Notes: generated by a model from the letters alone, not told the origin. Shown: positions 25,519 to 33,840, counted from the first letter of the stretch. The stretch is 40,329 bases of DNA from Chersky-299 sp963749535 (GCA_963749535.1 CAVVNF010000002.1:1-40329), one strand, 5' to 3'. Program-made: numbers and translations.

Positions 25519-27618
25519 CTAAACCGTGCGGCCAAGAGTGAAGCCGGCCGCCATCGCGTCGATGATCAGGCCGGGCTGGCTGCAGTCGCCGATCTGGTGC
25601 ACCTCAGGAGCCTTGTCTTTCAGTGCTTCGAACAGCGCGACATTCGGCTTCAACGGGATGGTCACGAGTATCGTGTCGGCTTCGAGGGTCTGGGAGTGGC
25701 CGTCCTTACCGCTCACGACCAAGCCCTTGCTGTTGACCTCTTGGTACTTGACACCAGTGAACACCTTGGCGCCCTTCTTCAGAAGCCACGGATGCAGGAG
25801 CTCCCATTGCAGCAAGGGGATGTTCATCCCTATACGGTCACCGGACTCGGCGATCGTGACCTTGCGGTCGCGCTTGAGCAGGAACTCAGCCGTTTCGCAG
25901 CCCTGGATGCCGCCGCCGATGATGACGACGCTCTTGCCCACGGGCAACCACATCTTGGTCAGCTTCCCCAGAAGCTCGGGACCGGAGACGCGAAGTGCCA
26001 GTTTGGCTTTCTCACGGAGCTCGGCACTCGAGATGACGTTCTTGCCGTCCATCCCCGGGATCGACAAAGTGTCGGTGAGGCCGCCGGCTGCCAACACGAT
26101 CACGTCAGGACGGACCTTGTCCGCCAGGGCAGGGGTGAACTCCTCTCCCAGCCTTACCTTGACACCGACCTTGGCGACCTGGCCCTTCATATATTCGACG
26201 AAGTCCGGCAGCGCGAAGATCGAGCCTTTGACGAGGGACGCCATGTTCAGCAGTCCGCCCAGGTAAGCCTCTTTCTCGTACAGGGTGACGTCGTGGCCGC
26301 GAAGCGCCATGACTCGCGCGGCTTCCATGCCCGATGGGCCGCCACCCACGACAACGACCTTCTTGGGCTTCTCGGCCGGCGCGAACCGTTCGCTGTCGGA
26401 GCCGCGGCCGATAGATGCGTTCACCTGGCAGCGCACTCCCTCGTACTCCACCATGCGCGTCTCGCAGGTGATGCAGGACGTGCACGGCCGAACGTCGGCG
26501 TCTCTGCCTTCGTATGCTTTGTTCGGGTAATCCGGGTCGGCGAACATGCGCCGGCCGATGGCGACCGCGTCGCATTTGCCTTCGGAGACGAACTTCTCGC
26601 AAAGCGGGGCATCCAGCTTGCCGACCGCGATCACCGGCACGGAGACGACTTTCTTGACGGCCGCTGCCAGGTGGACATTCATGCCCTGTTTGAAGTCGAT
26701 ATTCTCGAGCTCTTTGATGAGAGGCTTGGGCGGTTCGGGGTAGGAGAGCTGTTCGGCGATGGCGATACGGCTGTAGGCGGCGTAGCCATCGGCCACGATG
26801 TTGAAGTAGTCGGCGCCGGCTGCTTCGAACATCTTCGCGAACTCCTGGCATTCCGCCGAGGTGGTGCCTTCGGGCCGACCATACTCGGCGCCGTTCAGCT
26901 TCACGCCCACTATGTAGTCTTCACCGACCCGCTCCCAGCAGGCCCTCATCACTTCCAGGCCAAAACGCGCCCGGTTTTCCAGGCTCCCGGCCCCATACTC
27001 GTCGTCACGCCTGTTCCACATCCGGGAAAGGAACGAGTTGATGAGGTACATGTGGTCGCCGTGAAGCTCGACCCCGTCGAAGCCCGCCTTCTTGACTCGT
27101 TCAGCCGCGTCGGCAAATTTGACGACGATGGCTTTGATCTCGGGGATAGTGAGCGCTCGCATCGGCCAGTCGCCGAAGCCGAGCATGAGCATCTTCTTGG
27201 TCTCCACATCCAGATCGGACGGAGCCAGCGCCACAAACCCCTCTCGAGTGTGGCCGGGATACGGAGGGAACATGGCGTTCGCGCCCAGGTGGTTGATCTG
27301 CATGATGATCGGGCAGTCATACTTGTGCGCAACCGCCGCCAGTGCCGTCATCCCCGGCAACAGCGAATCATCGTGCACGTTGACGCATCCGTCACGACTC
27401 CCCTGGGGATAATCGACCATGCACTGTTCCGTGATGATCCCACCCAGGCCGCCGCGGGCGATAGCCTCATAAAACTTCAGCAGCTCATCCGTGATGCTGC
27501 CGTCCTTGAAGTCGGCCATGTTCATGTCTTGAGGGGTCTTGAGAAGCCGGTTCTTGAACTTGACGTTCTTAATCTGCCACGGCTCATAGGCCTTCTTGTA
27601 CCTTTGCGCAGCTGCCAT
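25519..27618 (-). CDS. Fe-S/FMN/FAD enoate reductase-like flavoenzyme, OYE-2
   Basis: 699 aa from ATG 27618, chosen because AAGGAGGACACT lies directly before it; an upstream in-frame start would add 11 residues. The architecture equals OYE-1: TIM barrel (YEPWQIKNVKFKNRLLKTPQ, IIMQINHLGANAMFPPYP, GVELHGDHMYLINSFLSRM), C-x2-C-x2-C-x11-C cluster motif (PCTSCITCETRM), FAD fold (VVVVGGGPSGMEAARV) and NAD(P)H fold (VVIIGGGIQGCETAEF). OYE-1 and OYE-2 are close paralogues over their full length. Here the gene stands alone between terminators and is divergent from IclR-2, over the same kind of double operator as the M24 operon. It should reduce a conjugated C=C bond of the substrate or its CoA ester; substrate unknown. 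Confidence 0.92.
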   Translation of the reverse strand: MAAAQRYKKAYEPWQIKNVKFKNRLLKTPQDMNMADFKDGSITDELLKFYEAIARGGLGGIITEQCMVDYPQGSRDGCVNVHDDSLLPGMTALAAVAHKYDCPIIMQINHLGANAMFPPYPGHTREGFVALAPSDLDVETKKMLMLGFGDWPMRALTIPEIKAIVVKFADAAERVKKAGFDGVELHGDHMYLINSFLSRMWNRRDDEYGAGSLENRARFGLEVMRACWERVGEDYIVGVKLNGAEYGRPEGTTSAECQEFAKMFEAAGADYFNIVADGYAAYSRIAIAEQLSYPEPPKPLIKELENIDFKQGMNVHLAAAVKKVVSVPVIAVGKLDAPLCEKFVSEGKCDAVAIGRRMFADPDYPNKAYEGRDADVRPCTSCITCETRMVEYEGVRCQVNASIGRGSDSERFAPAEKPKKVVVVGGGPSGMEAARVMALRGHDVTLYEKEAYLGGLLNMASLVKGSIFALPDFVEYMKGQVAKVGVKVRLGEEFTPALADKVRPDVIVLAAGGLTDTLSIPGMDGKNVISSAELREKAKLALRVSGPELLGKLTKMWLPVGKSVVIIGGGIQGCETAEFLLKRDRKVTIAESGDRIGMNIPLLQWELLHPWLLKKGAKVFTGVKYQEVNSKGLVVSGKDGHSQTLEADTILVTIPLKPNVALFEALKDKAPEVHQIGDCSQPGLIIDAMAAGFTLGRTV

Positions 27619-27785
27619 AGTGTCCTCCTTGGTCTTCCAGTATCCACACAAGCCAACGGTTCTGCGTGCCTTACGCGAGGTTAGGGACGGCCGACCGGCT
27701 GTTCATTCCCGAGACGCCGTCTCAGAGGGTGCTTACCAGAGCCAGCGTGATCGATTTCACCCCCGTACCGAGTCTGCAGCATGAT

Positions 27786-27855
27786 GTTCCAATAAATGGA
27801 ACGCTGGTTCTGACTTTTGAGGCAAACCGTATCATTGTGGCTCTTCGGTTGTCAA
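27786..27855 (-). promoter_or_regulatory. OYE-2 promoter with double IclR-type operator
   Basis: Minus strand: TTGACA (27855-27850), 18-bp spacer, TACGGT (27831-27826), predicted start near 27819, giving a leader of about 200 nt. Downstream sit GTTCTGACTTTTGAGGC (27807-27823) and the palindrome GTTCCAATAAATGGAAC (27786-27802), again 21 bp apart. GTTCT, TTGAG, CAAACC and TATCA match the IclR-1 locus in order and spacing. Likely IclR-2 (and perhaps IclR-1) binding sites. Confidence 0.68.
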
Positions 27856-27859
27856 CGCG

Positions 27860-27877
27860 ACGGAGCGTCCGCTCCGC
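27860..27877. promoter_or_regulatory. Palindrome resembling the TetR-1-type operator
   Basis: ACGGAGCGTCCGCTCCGC contains CGGAGCG/CGCTCCG around a 2-bp centre and matches the 18-mer at 18431-18448 at ACGGAG and CGCTCCG. It lies between the OYE-2 -35 box and IclR-2. It may link OYE-2 or IclR-2 to TetR-1, or be a chance GC repeat. Confidence 0.4.
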
Positions 27878-28007
27878 GTGGCCGACGCCCTTGACATGGG
27901 ACATGCGATGCGAGACTGTTCACACGATCAGGCAGGATTCCGCTATTCGGAACTGCGGTTTCGTTTAGCAGACTGTCGCTTCTGTCCCCCATCTATGGCT
28001 GGCTGGA

Positions 28008-28839
28008 ATGCAAGAGAATACCTCCGCGGATGCGTCTGACGGCATGAGCGGGACCCCAAAACCTGAGGTCACCATACCTTCGCGAACTCTCGAAAAAGGG
28101 CTGGCGATCCTCAGCTTCTTCGACGTGGAGCATCCCGATTGGAGCTTCAAAGAGATCTGCGCGCAAGCCCGGCTGCCGAAGGCCACTGCTTTCCGCCTGG
28201 TGAAGACACTTGAGGCTCTCAAGTACGTCACCTACGACGCGCAGACCGGCAAGTACCACTTGGGCTCGAGCATGCTGAGAGCGGCATATCTCACGTTGTC
28301 CAACTCCGAGCTGGTGCGCATCGCCGACCCGATCCTGCGGCGGCTGGCCGAGGTCACTACTGAGACCGTCAACCTCGCCGTGTGGACCGACCAAGGCGCC
28401 GTCATCGTGGACTCCGTGCTCACTCCACGACCTTTCAAGCCTCACAACCCACCCGGCATGTTCATGCGGGGTTTGTCGAAACGTTCACGCGAGGGTCTTC
28501 CTCGCCTTCGGCCCAGAGAGCGCCTGGCCGGCCGCGCTCGCAGCGCCCCAAGAGCCACGCACTGAGTATACCGTCACGGACCCACGGCTCATGGAAGAGG
28601 AGCTGATCAAGATCAAGCGCGAGGGAGTCGCGTTCGGTCTTCAAGAATGGGACCTCGGCATGTGTGCGGTGGGCGCCCCTGTCTACGACTCAAACGGCGA
28701 AGTGCGGGCTTCGGTGGCAATGGTCGCCCCCAGCGAACGTTTCGGCCAGGGGAAGATGGCGGAGTATGCTGGCGAGGTTAAGCGGGCCGGCGCCAGCCTT
28801 TCGCGAGAGCTAGGTTACCGCAAGAAGCCTCATCAGTGA
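28008..28839 (+). CDS. IclR-family transcriptional regulator (IclR-2), one frame break
   Basis: About 276 aa after removing one A. ATG 28008 opens a frame with the winged helix (SRTLEKGLAILSFFDVEHP, LPKATAFRLVKTLEALKY, GKYHLGSSMLRA). The frame breaks at AAA (28479-28481): with two A the sequence reads MFMRGLSNVHARVFLAFGPE, matching IclR-1's ANVHTRVFLAFGPE. The rest (EWDLGMCAVGAPVYDSNGEV, about 200-240) completes the effector domain to the stop at 28839. It is a full-length paralogue of IclR-1, and both are divergent from catabolic genes over matching operators. It is probably functional in the organism, the break being a sequencing error. It controls OYE-2, in all likelihood; ligand unknown. 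Confidence 0.88.
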
Positions 28840-28960
28840 GCCCGGGCGCCGGCGCGGAACTATGTATTCCACCCCGCGACTGCCACCACGACCGCGGTAG
28901 AAACTTCATCTGGCAATACCGAGACACGTTCATCTCGCCCACGACGGACCGTCTAGATAG

Positions 28961-29020
28961 CAGCGGGCTCCGGTCTCGGCTTCTCCGCGAAGGAGAGAAG
29001 CGCGAGTCCGGGGCCCGCTG
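28961..29020. terminator. Long hairpin between convergent IclR-2 and mmsA
   Basis: CAGCGGGC (28961-28968) pairs with GCCCGCTG (29013-29020); inside, GCTTCTC pairs with GAGAAGC, and further CCGG and CTCG arms also match, so most of the 60 nt folds into one stem with small bulges. It lies between two convergent genes and likely serves both. Confidence 0.65.
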
Positions 29021-29064
29021 TCTGCTCTCGAACCGGCGCCGAGGAAGCGGGCGCCTCGGCTCTC

Positions 29065-30593
29065 TTACCTATTGACCGTGCCCTCCCAGGTACCGACCTT
29101 CTTGTCCTTCTTGTCGGCCTCGGTGAACCAGCGGCGAGGTGACGCACTTGGTCTCGGTGAAGAAGCGGATGCCGTCCAGGCCGAACACGTGGCTCTCGCC
29201 GAAGAACGAGTCCTTGTGACCGGCGAACGGGAAGAAGCTGACCGGCACCGGGATGCCCACGTTGATGCCGACCATGCCGGCGTGGGTGCGGCGGGCGAAC
29301 TCCCGGGCGTAGTAGCCGCTCTCGGTGAAGATGCAGGAGCCGTTGGCGAAGCGGCTGTTGTTCATGAGGGTGATGCCCTCTTCGAAGTCATCGACCCGCT
29401 TGATGGCGAGCACGGGGCCGAAGATCTCGTCGCGGCCGACCGTCATGTCCTCGGTCACGTTGTCGAAGATCGTCGGGCCGACGAAGAAGCCGTTCTCGAA
29501 GCCGGGCACGACGCAGTTCGCGGCCGTCGAGGACGAGGTCGGCGCCTTCTGCGACACCCTTGTCGATCCAGTCCTTGACGAAGCTCTGGTGCTCGGCGCT
29601 GACCACGGGCCCGAGCTCGGTCTTGGGATCGTAGGAGCAGCCGACGATCCGCTGCTCGGCGAACTTCTTCATGTAGCCGATGAACTCGTCGGCGACCTTG
29701 TTCTCCACGACGCAGACCGGCAGGGCCATGCAGCGCATGCCGGCGCAGCCGAAGGTGGAGTTGATGATGCCGGCCGCGGCGCGCTCGAGGGAAGCATCGG
29801 CGAGCACGAGGCCGTGGTTCTTGGCTTCGGTCTGGGCCTGCACGCGCTTGCCATGGGCGGCGGCCATGGAGTAGACGTGCTTGCCGACCTCGGTGGAACC
29901 CACGAAGCTGACGCCGCGCACCAGCGGGTGGGTCATGAGGATCTCGGCCTCGATACGGCTGCAGGTGACGACGTTGACGACGCCCTTGGGCAGCCCGGCC
30001 TCCTGAAGCAGCTCGAGCAGACGGATGGCGGAGGTCGGCACCATGCTGGCGGCTTTGAGCACGAAGGTGTTGCCGGTGACGATGCACAGCGGGATCATCC
30101 AGCCAAAGGGGATCATGGCCGGGAAGTTGAAGGGGGCGATGCCGGCGAACACGCCCAGCGGCTCGCGGTAGCTCACGGTGTCGTGCCCGGTGGACACGTT
30201 CATGAGCGACTCACCCTTGGCGATCATGGGAGCGGCGACGCGCGACCTCGCATCCCTCGATGATCTTGACGATCTCGCCGCGGGCTTCATCGAGGTTCTT
30301 GCCCACCTCGCGCGAGCAGATGTAGGCAAGCTCTTCCATGTGCTCTTCGAGCAGGGCTTTCCACTTGAACATCACCTGGGTGCGCTTCTGCATGGGCAGC
30401 TGGGACCAGAGTCTTGTAACGCCGCGTGGGCAGACTCTATCGCCGCTTCGACCTCGGCCGCGGTGCAGCAAGGGGCCTGCGCGAAGACCTCGCCGGTACT
30501 CGAGTCGGTGACCTCCATATACTTGCTGGTGCTGGACGCGCACCACTCGCCGTCTACGCAGTAGTTAAGGGTTTTCACTTCTGTCTGGGCCAT
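29065..30593 (-). CDS. mmsA: (Methyl)malonate-semialdehyde dehydrogenase-like ALDH, four frame breaks
   Basis: About 507 aa over four frame changes (near 30415, 30240, 29530 and 29145). The start ATG 30593 has AGAGGAAA upstream. Consecutive pieces match MmsA: VKTLNYCVDGEW, QLPMQKRTQVMFKWKALLEE, PLGVFAGIAPFNFPAMIPFG, the catalytic region FGCAGMRCMALPVCVV (Cys of RCMA), EIFGPVLAIKRV, and GIRFFTETKCVTS. Removing a C at 29143-29145 restores RWFTEADKKDKKVGTWEGT before TAA at 29065. MmsA oxidises methylmalonate or malonate semialdehyde with NAD+ and CoA to propionyl-CoA or acetyl-CoA. Behind an aminotransferase this fits beta-alanine or beta-aminoisobutyrate breakdown. Third positions are almost all G or C, suggesting high expression. 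Probably intact in the organism. Confidence 0.88.
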
Positions 30594-30653
30594 CTGGTTT
30601 CCTCTCATATCCGTGTGCACGATTGTTTCCGTTGCTGAGTGCGTAACTGCTTC

Positions 30654-32012
30654 CTAGGCGGCGAGCCACCGATCGACTTCCGCCAGTGCTTCCTCCACGA
30701 TATCCAGACCGTATTCCAACTCCTCCCTGGTTATTATCAGCGGCGGCGTGATGAAGAACGTATTGAAGCGCATGAACGTGTAGAGATGTCTGCTCTTAAG
30801 ATATGTTGCCAACTTCGCCATTTCCGGCGAGCTGCCCGCGTACGGTACCAACGGCTCCTTCGTGGCCTTGTCCCGGACAAGCTCGACCATGCTGAAGAGG
30901 CCCTTGTAGCGTATATCGCCGACACACGCGTACTTGGCATGCATGGCCTCGAGGCGCTCCGCGAGATAGGCGCCCTGCCGCTCCACGTTCTCAAAGACCT
31001 TCTCTTCTTCGTACACTGCCAGGGTCGCCAGCGCCGCCGCGCAGGAAAGCGGATGCCCGGAGCAGGTGAGACCGGTCCAAAGCATGTTGCTCTCCAGGGA
31101 CTCCGCTATCTCTCGCGAGACGATGACGGCCGACAGCGGGACGTAGCTGCTGGTGAGCCCCTTCGCGCAGGTGATGATATCCGGCTTGATGCCGTAGTGC
31201 TGAGTGGCCAACCATTTCCCCGTGCGCCCGAACCCTGCCATCACCTCGTCGTCGATGAGGAGGATCCCATGTTTGTCCAGCACCGCCCGCAACTTGGGAT
31301 AGTAGTCGTCGGGTGGCACCAGCAGGCCGTTGGTGCCGGTGATACCCTCCGCGATCATGGCGGCAATGGTATGAGGTCCTTCCATCTGGATGACCTCTTC
31401 GATGTGGCTGACGCACTCTCGGCTACATGATTCGACCGTCTTGCCAAAGGGACAGCGGTAGCAGTAGGGGTCGAAGACCCGGATGGTGCCTGGCACGCCT
31501 GGCTCCACCGGCCAGCGCCGGAAATCGCCGGTGACACTCATTGCGCCCATGGTATCCCCGTGATACGAGCGGTACCGGGCGATTATCTTCGACCGACCTG
31601 TATAGACCCGCGCCATCTTCAGCGCGCTCTCGTTGGCCTCGGTGCCACTCAGGCAGTAGAACGACTTGGCAAGGCCCGTTATCTCGGCCAGCTTCTTGCC
31701 AAGCCGCGCTCGCGGTTCCGTAGCAAACCCAGGGCCGGCAAAACACAGCTCGTCCACCTGCTTCTTGATGGCGGCGAGGATCTTCGGGTGCTGATGACCG
31801 ATATTGAGATTTACCAGCTGAGAGCAAAAATCAAGCCACCTGTTGCCATCGCCGTCCCAGAACCAGACCCCTTGCCCCTTGGTGAGGTGGATGGGATTGG
31901 CCGCGCTTTGCACCGACCAAGGAAACAACGTGTAGTCGCGGCTCTCCTGTATTACTTCTTTAGACGACAATCCCACCGATTCACCTCCAATGTGATGCAA
32001 CATGGTAGTCAT
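30654..32012 (-). CDS. Class III omega-aminotransferase (taurine/beta-alanine:pyruvate type)
   Basis: 452 aa from ATG 32012 with GTGGAGAG upstream; starts at 32003 or 32030 are less well placed. It shows the fold type I PLP pattern: WLDFCSQLVNLNIGHQHP, FYCLSGTEANESALKMARVY, SYHGDTMGAMSVTG, IDDEVMAGFGRTGKW, and the Schiff-base Lys in ITCAKGLTSSYVPLSAV. A Cys-rich loop (PYCYRCPFGKTVESCSREC) occurs at about 195-213, as in several members of this group. By length and motifs it resembles taurine-pyruvate and beta-alanine-pyruvate aminotransferases. Its product semialdehyde would feed the MmsA-like enzyme 60 bp downstream. It is upstream-coupled to the PucR-type regulator. The amino donor is not determined. 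Confidence 0.9.
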   Translation of the reverse strand: MTTMLHHIGGESVGLSSKEVIQESRDYTLFPWSVQSAANPIHLTKGQGVWFWDGDGNRWLDFCSQLVNLNIGHQHPKILAAIKKQVDELCFAGPGFATEPRARLGKKLAEITGLAKSFYCLSGTEANESALKMARVYTGRSKIIARYRSYHGDTMGAMSVTGDFRRWPVEPGVPGTIRVFDPYCYRCPFGKTVESCSRECVSHIEEVIQMEGPHTIAAMIAEGITGTNGLLVPPDDYYPKLRAVLDKHGILLIDDEVMAGFGRTGKWLATQHYGIKPDIITCAKGLTSSYVPLSAVIVSREIAESLESNMLWTGLTCSGHPLSCAAALATLAVYEEEKVFENVERQGAYLAERLEAMHAKYACVGDIRYKGLFSMVELVRDKATKEPLVPYAGSSPEMAKLATYLKSRHLYTFMRFNTFFITPPLIITREELEYGLDIVEEALAEVDRWLAA

Positions 32013-32105
32013 GTACTCTCCACGATTCAATGGACAGACTGTCAGAATCTGCCGGTAAACCGGCGATCATCAAGCACACGTACCGGAAAAGGCAACGGCC
32101 GCGGC

Positions 32106-32824
32106 TCAGATCGCGTCACGCTTGAGCAATTCGAGTGAGATCAGAAGGCCTGCGCGCCGGTCGGGCTCGTCCAGATCGCCCAGCATGCCTTTGAGCTGTT
32201 CCAGCCGGTAGTAGACACTTTGCCGGCGGACATGAAGGCGCCGCGCGGCCTCGGTCATGTTGAATTGCGCGGCGAGCAACTCCTCCAGCGTCGAGAGAAG
32301 GTGCTGCGCGGCCGCGGAGGCAACGAAAGCAGCGGCCCGAGCTGGCGCTGAATGAACCCCGCGCTCCTTCCCGTCTCTACCAGCGCCCTCAGCAGGCTCT
32401 CGAGGAGAGGTTCCTCGTCCGGCGGCGTCACCTTGGCTAGGATGCGCTGGTGAGCAGCCCGCGTGAGATCGGCGAAGCGTACCTCCGAGCGGAACACGAT
32501 GATGGGGAATTCCAGAAGGCGGCTCGTCTGGAGCATCTCGCCCGGCACTTCATGTAGCCACTGCACCAGCTCCAGGGCGAGACCCTGCGCGCCGTCCTCG
32601 GCAAGCGAGCGTATGAACGCCATCCGGGCTTCCGGGCGAGCGCGAGCCAGCTCAAGGCCGGTACTGAGAAGGAGTTCGCCCCCGGAGAGGAAGCGTGACG
32701 CGTCCATGACTTCGGAGACATGCACCCACGTGACCGGCTCCTCGAGTCTGTTATGCCCGGAAACGAGCTCCGCCCCTTGGAACGCGGGCAGTGCGAGGAT
32801 CTCGCGCAGGGTGGGCAGGCTCAC
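32106..32824 (-). CDS. PucR-type regulator, short form, one frame break
   Basis: About 239 aa from GTG 32824 (GGAG seven bases upstream). The first part (about 1-165) is a PucR N-terminal domain (LPTLREILALPAFQGAELVS, VTWVHVSEVMDASRFLSGGE, GAQGLALEL). After one frame change near 32310-32330 the chain continues STLEELLAAQFNMTEAARRL and HVRRQSVYYRLEQLKGML, the HTH_30 DNA-binding end, with a stop at 32106. The usual central domain of PucR/CdaR proteins (total about 500 aa) is missing, so this is a shortened form. It is first in the operon with the aminotransferase and mmsA and divergent from the MBL-fold gene. It should activate one or both in response to an amine or purine-type compound; the ligand is unknown. 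Confidence 0.8.
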
Positions 32825-32842
32825 GATGCTTCTCCATTGTCA

Positions 32843-32858
32843 CCGGACAGGAGTCCGG
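32843..32858. promoter_or_regulatory. Inverted repeat between PucR-type and MBL-fold genes
   Basis: CCGGAC-AGGA-GTCCGG, arms of six bases, lies in the 83-bp divergent gap about 20 bp from the regulator start. It is a candidate operator for the PucR-type protein. A CCATTTGG/CCGTTTGG direct repeat lies just beyond it. Confidence 0.35.
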
Positions 32859-32907
32859 GTACCATTTGGCCACGGCATCTTAGCAGACACCGTTTGGAGG
32901 AGTCTTG

Positions 32908-33759
32908 ATGAAGCTTTACGTTATGAACGGCGGGATCCTCTACACCGAGTGGGCCTTCCACTGGCACTTCGGCACTCAGGACATGTCGGGCACGGAACAC
33001 GTCGCCGGTCCGTACCGCGTGCGCAGCACCCAGTTCTACATCGACCATCCCAAGGCGAAGATAATCTTCGAGCTGGGTTGGAAATATGAAGACTTCATGA
33101 ACGCCACCGGTTTCCCGCAGACTACCGGCCCCGAAGGCTTCAGGGTCCGTCAGCTGCCGAACGAGAATCCTCTCGCCCAGATGGACGCGATCGGCGTCAA
33201 GCCAGAGGATATCGACTACGTCGTGATCTCACACCTGATGTCTGAGCACGCGGGCTGGCTGCCTGAGTTCGCCGGTAAGAAGGCTCAGATCATCGTTCAG
33301 GAAAAGGAGCTCGAGTACGCGAGCAGGCTGGGTGTTCCGCCGAAGCCGGACACGGAGCCCGCTGTAGAGCAGTTCCACACCTGGATGTACCACCGGAAGC
33401 ACTTCGAGGTACCCGGGCTCAACTACAAGCTGATCAACGGCGACTACGACCTAGTGGAGGGCGTGACGGTGCTTTCCATGCCGGGCCACACTCCCGGCTA
33501 CCAAGGGCTAAAGGTCGATCTGCCGAAGAACGGCCCCATGGTCATCTCTGCGTGCGAGCATCTGGGCAACTACTACAGCATCCCCATCAACGGATATGCC
33601 CCGGGTATCCCCCATGCGTTCACCTGGTTTGCGGGGGGCGAGCTGGAGAGCCTCAAGCGCGTGCGCGACATGGTGGAGAAGGAAGAGGGCATGATCATGT
33701 GTGGCCACGACGACGAGCAGTTCCAGACGCTCAAGCAGGCTCCGGACTACTACGACTGA
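32908..33759 (+). CDS. Metallo-beta-lactamase-fold protein of the AHL-lactonase group with altered metal motif
   Basis: 283 aa from ATG 32908 (GGAGGAG seven bases upstream; TTG 32905 less likely). The N-terminus (MKLYVMNGGILYTE) and FYIDHPKAKIIFELGW match AiiA/AttM-like lactonases. The metal motif HxHxDH appears at residues 109-114 as HLMSEH, so the second His is Met and the Asp is Glu. The later ligands remain in part: His in SMPGHTPGYQG, CEHLGNYY in place of the usual GD element, and His in MCGHDDEQF. The protein is full length, with no frame break, so the changes look like genuine divergence. It stands alone, divergent from the PucR-type operon. A cyclic amide, lactone or thioester hydrolase is possible; function unknown. 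Confidence 0.85.
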   Translation: MKLYVMNGGILYTEWAFHWHFGTQDMSGTEHVAGPYRVRSTQFYIDHPKAKIIFELGWKYEDFMNATGFPQTTGPEGFRVRQLPNENPLAQMDAIGVKPEDIDYVVISHLMSEHAGWLPEFAGKKAQIIVQEKELEYASRLGVPPKPDTEPAVEQFHTWMYHRKHFEVPGLNYKLINGDYDLVEGVTVLSMPGHTPGYQGLKVDLPKNGPMVISACEHLGNYYSIPINGYAPGIPHAFTWFAGGELESLKRVRDMVEKEEGMIMCGHDDEQFQTLKQAPDYYD

Positions 33760-33797
33760 GTAGGCGCGCTTCGGTGCGGTGAGAGGGATGTGAGTCC

Positions 33798-33827
33798 GGG
33801 GCGGGGCCGCACAAGCGGCCCCGCCCC
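33798..33827. terminator. Strong terminator after the MBL-fold gene
   Basis: Perfect 13-bp stem GGGGCGGGGCCGC / GCGGCCCCGCCCC with an ACAA loop, followed by GTTTCGTGT on the plus strand. It lies between convergent genes and can end the flavin-reductase transcript too. Confidence 0.85.
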
Positions 33828-33840
33828 GTTTCGTGTAGGG

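Noticed and set aside
25477..27684. A 735-codon open frame on the plus strand opposite OYE-2
   Set aside because: It is the antisense shadow of a GC-rich gene; the minus-strand product has complete conserved domains and a ribosome site, while the plus product is rich in Asp, His, Arg and Leu without any recognisable motif.
29325..30263. A 312-codon plus-strand frame opposite mmsA
   Set aside because: Low-complexity Gly/Ala/Asp/His product mirroring strong G/C third positions of mmsA; no domain.
29065..30593. Horizontal transfer of mmsA because of its extreme G/C third positions
   Set aside because: High-expression codon choice in a GC-rich genome explains it equally well, and no mobile element or boundary is visible.
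30654..32012. The Cys-rich loop of the aminotransferase as a new metal site
   Set aside because: Similar YCYRCPFG-type loops are common in this class III group, so it is not distinctive.
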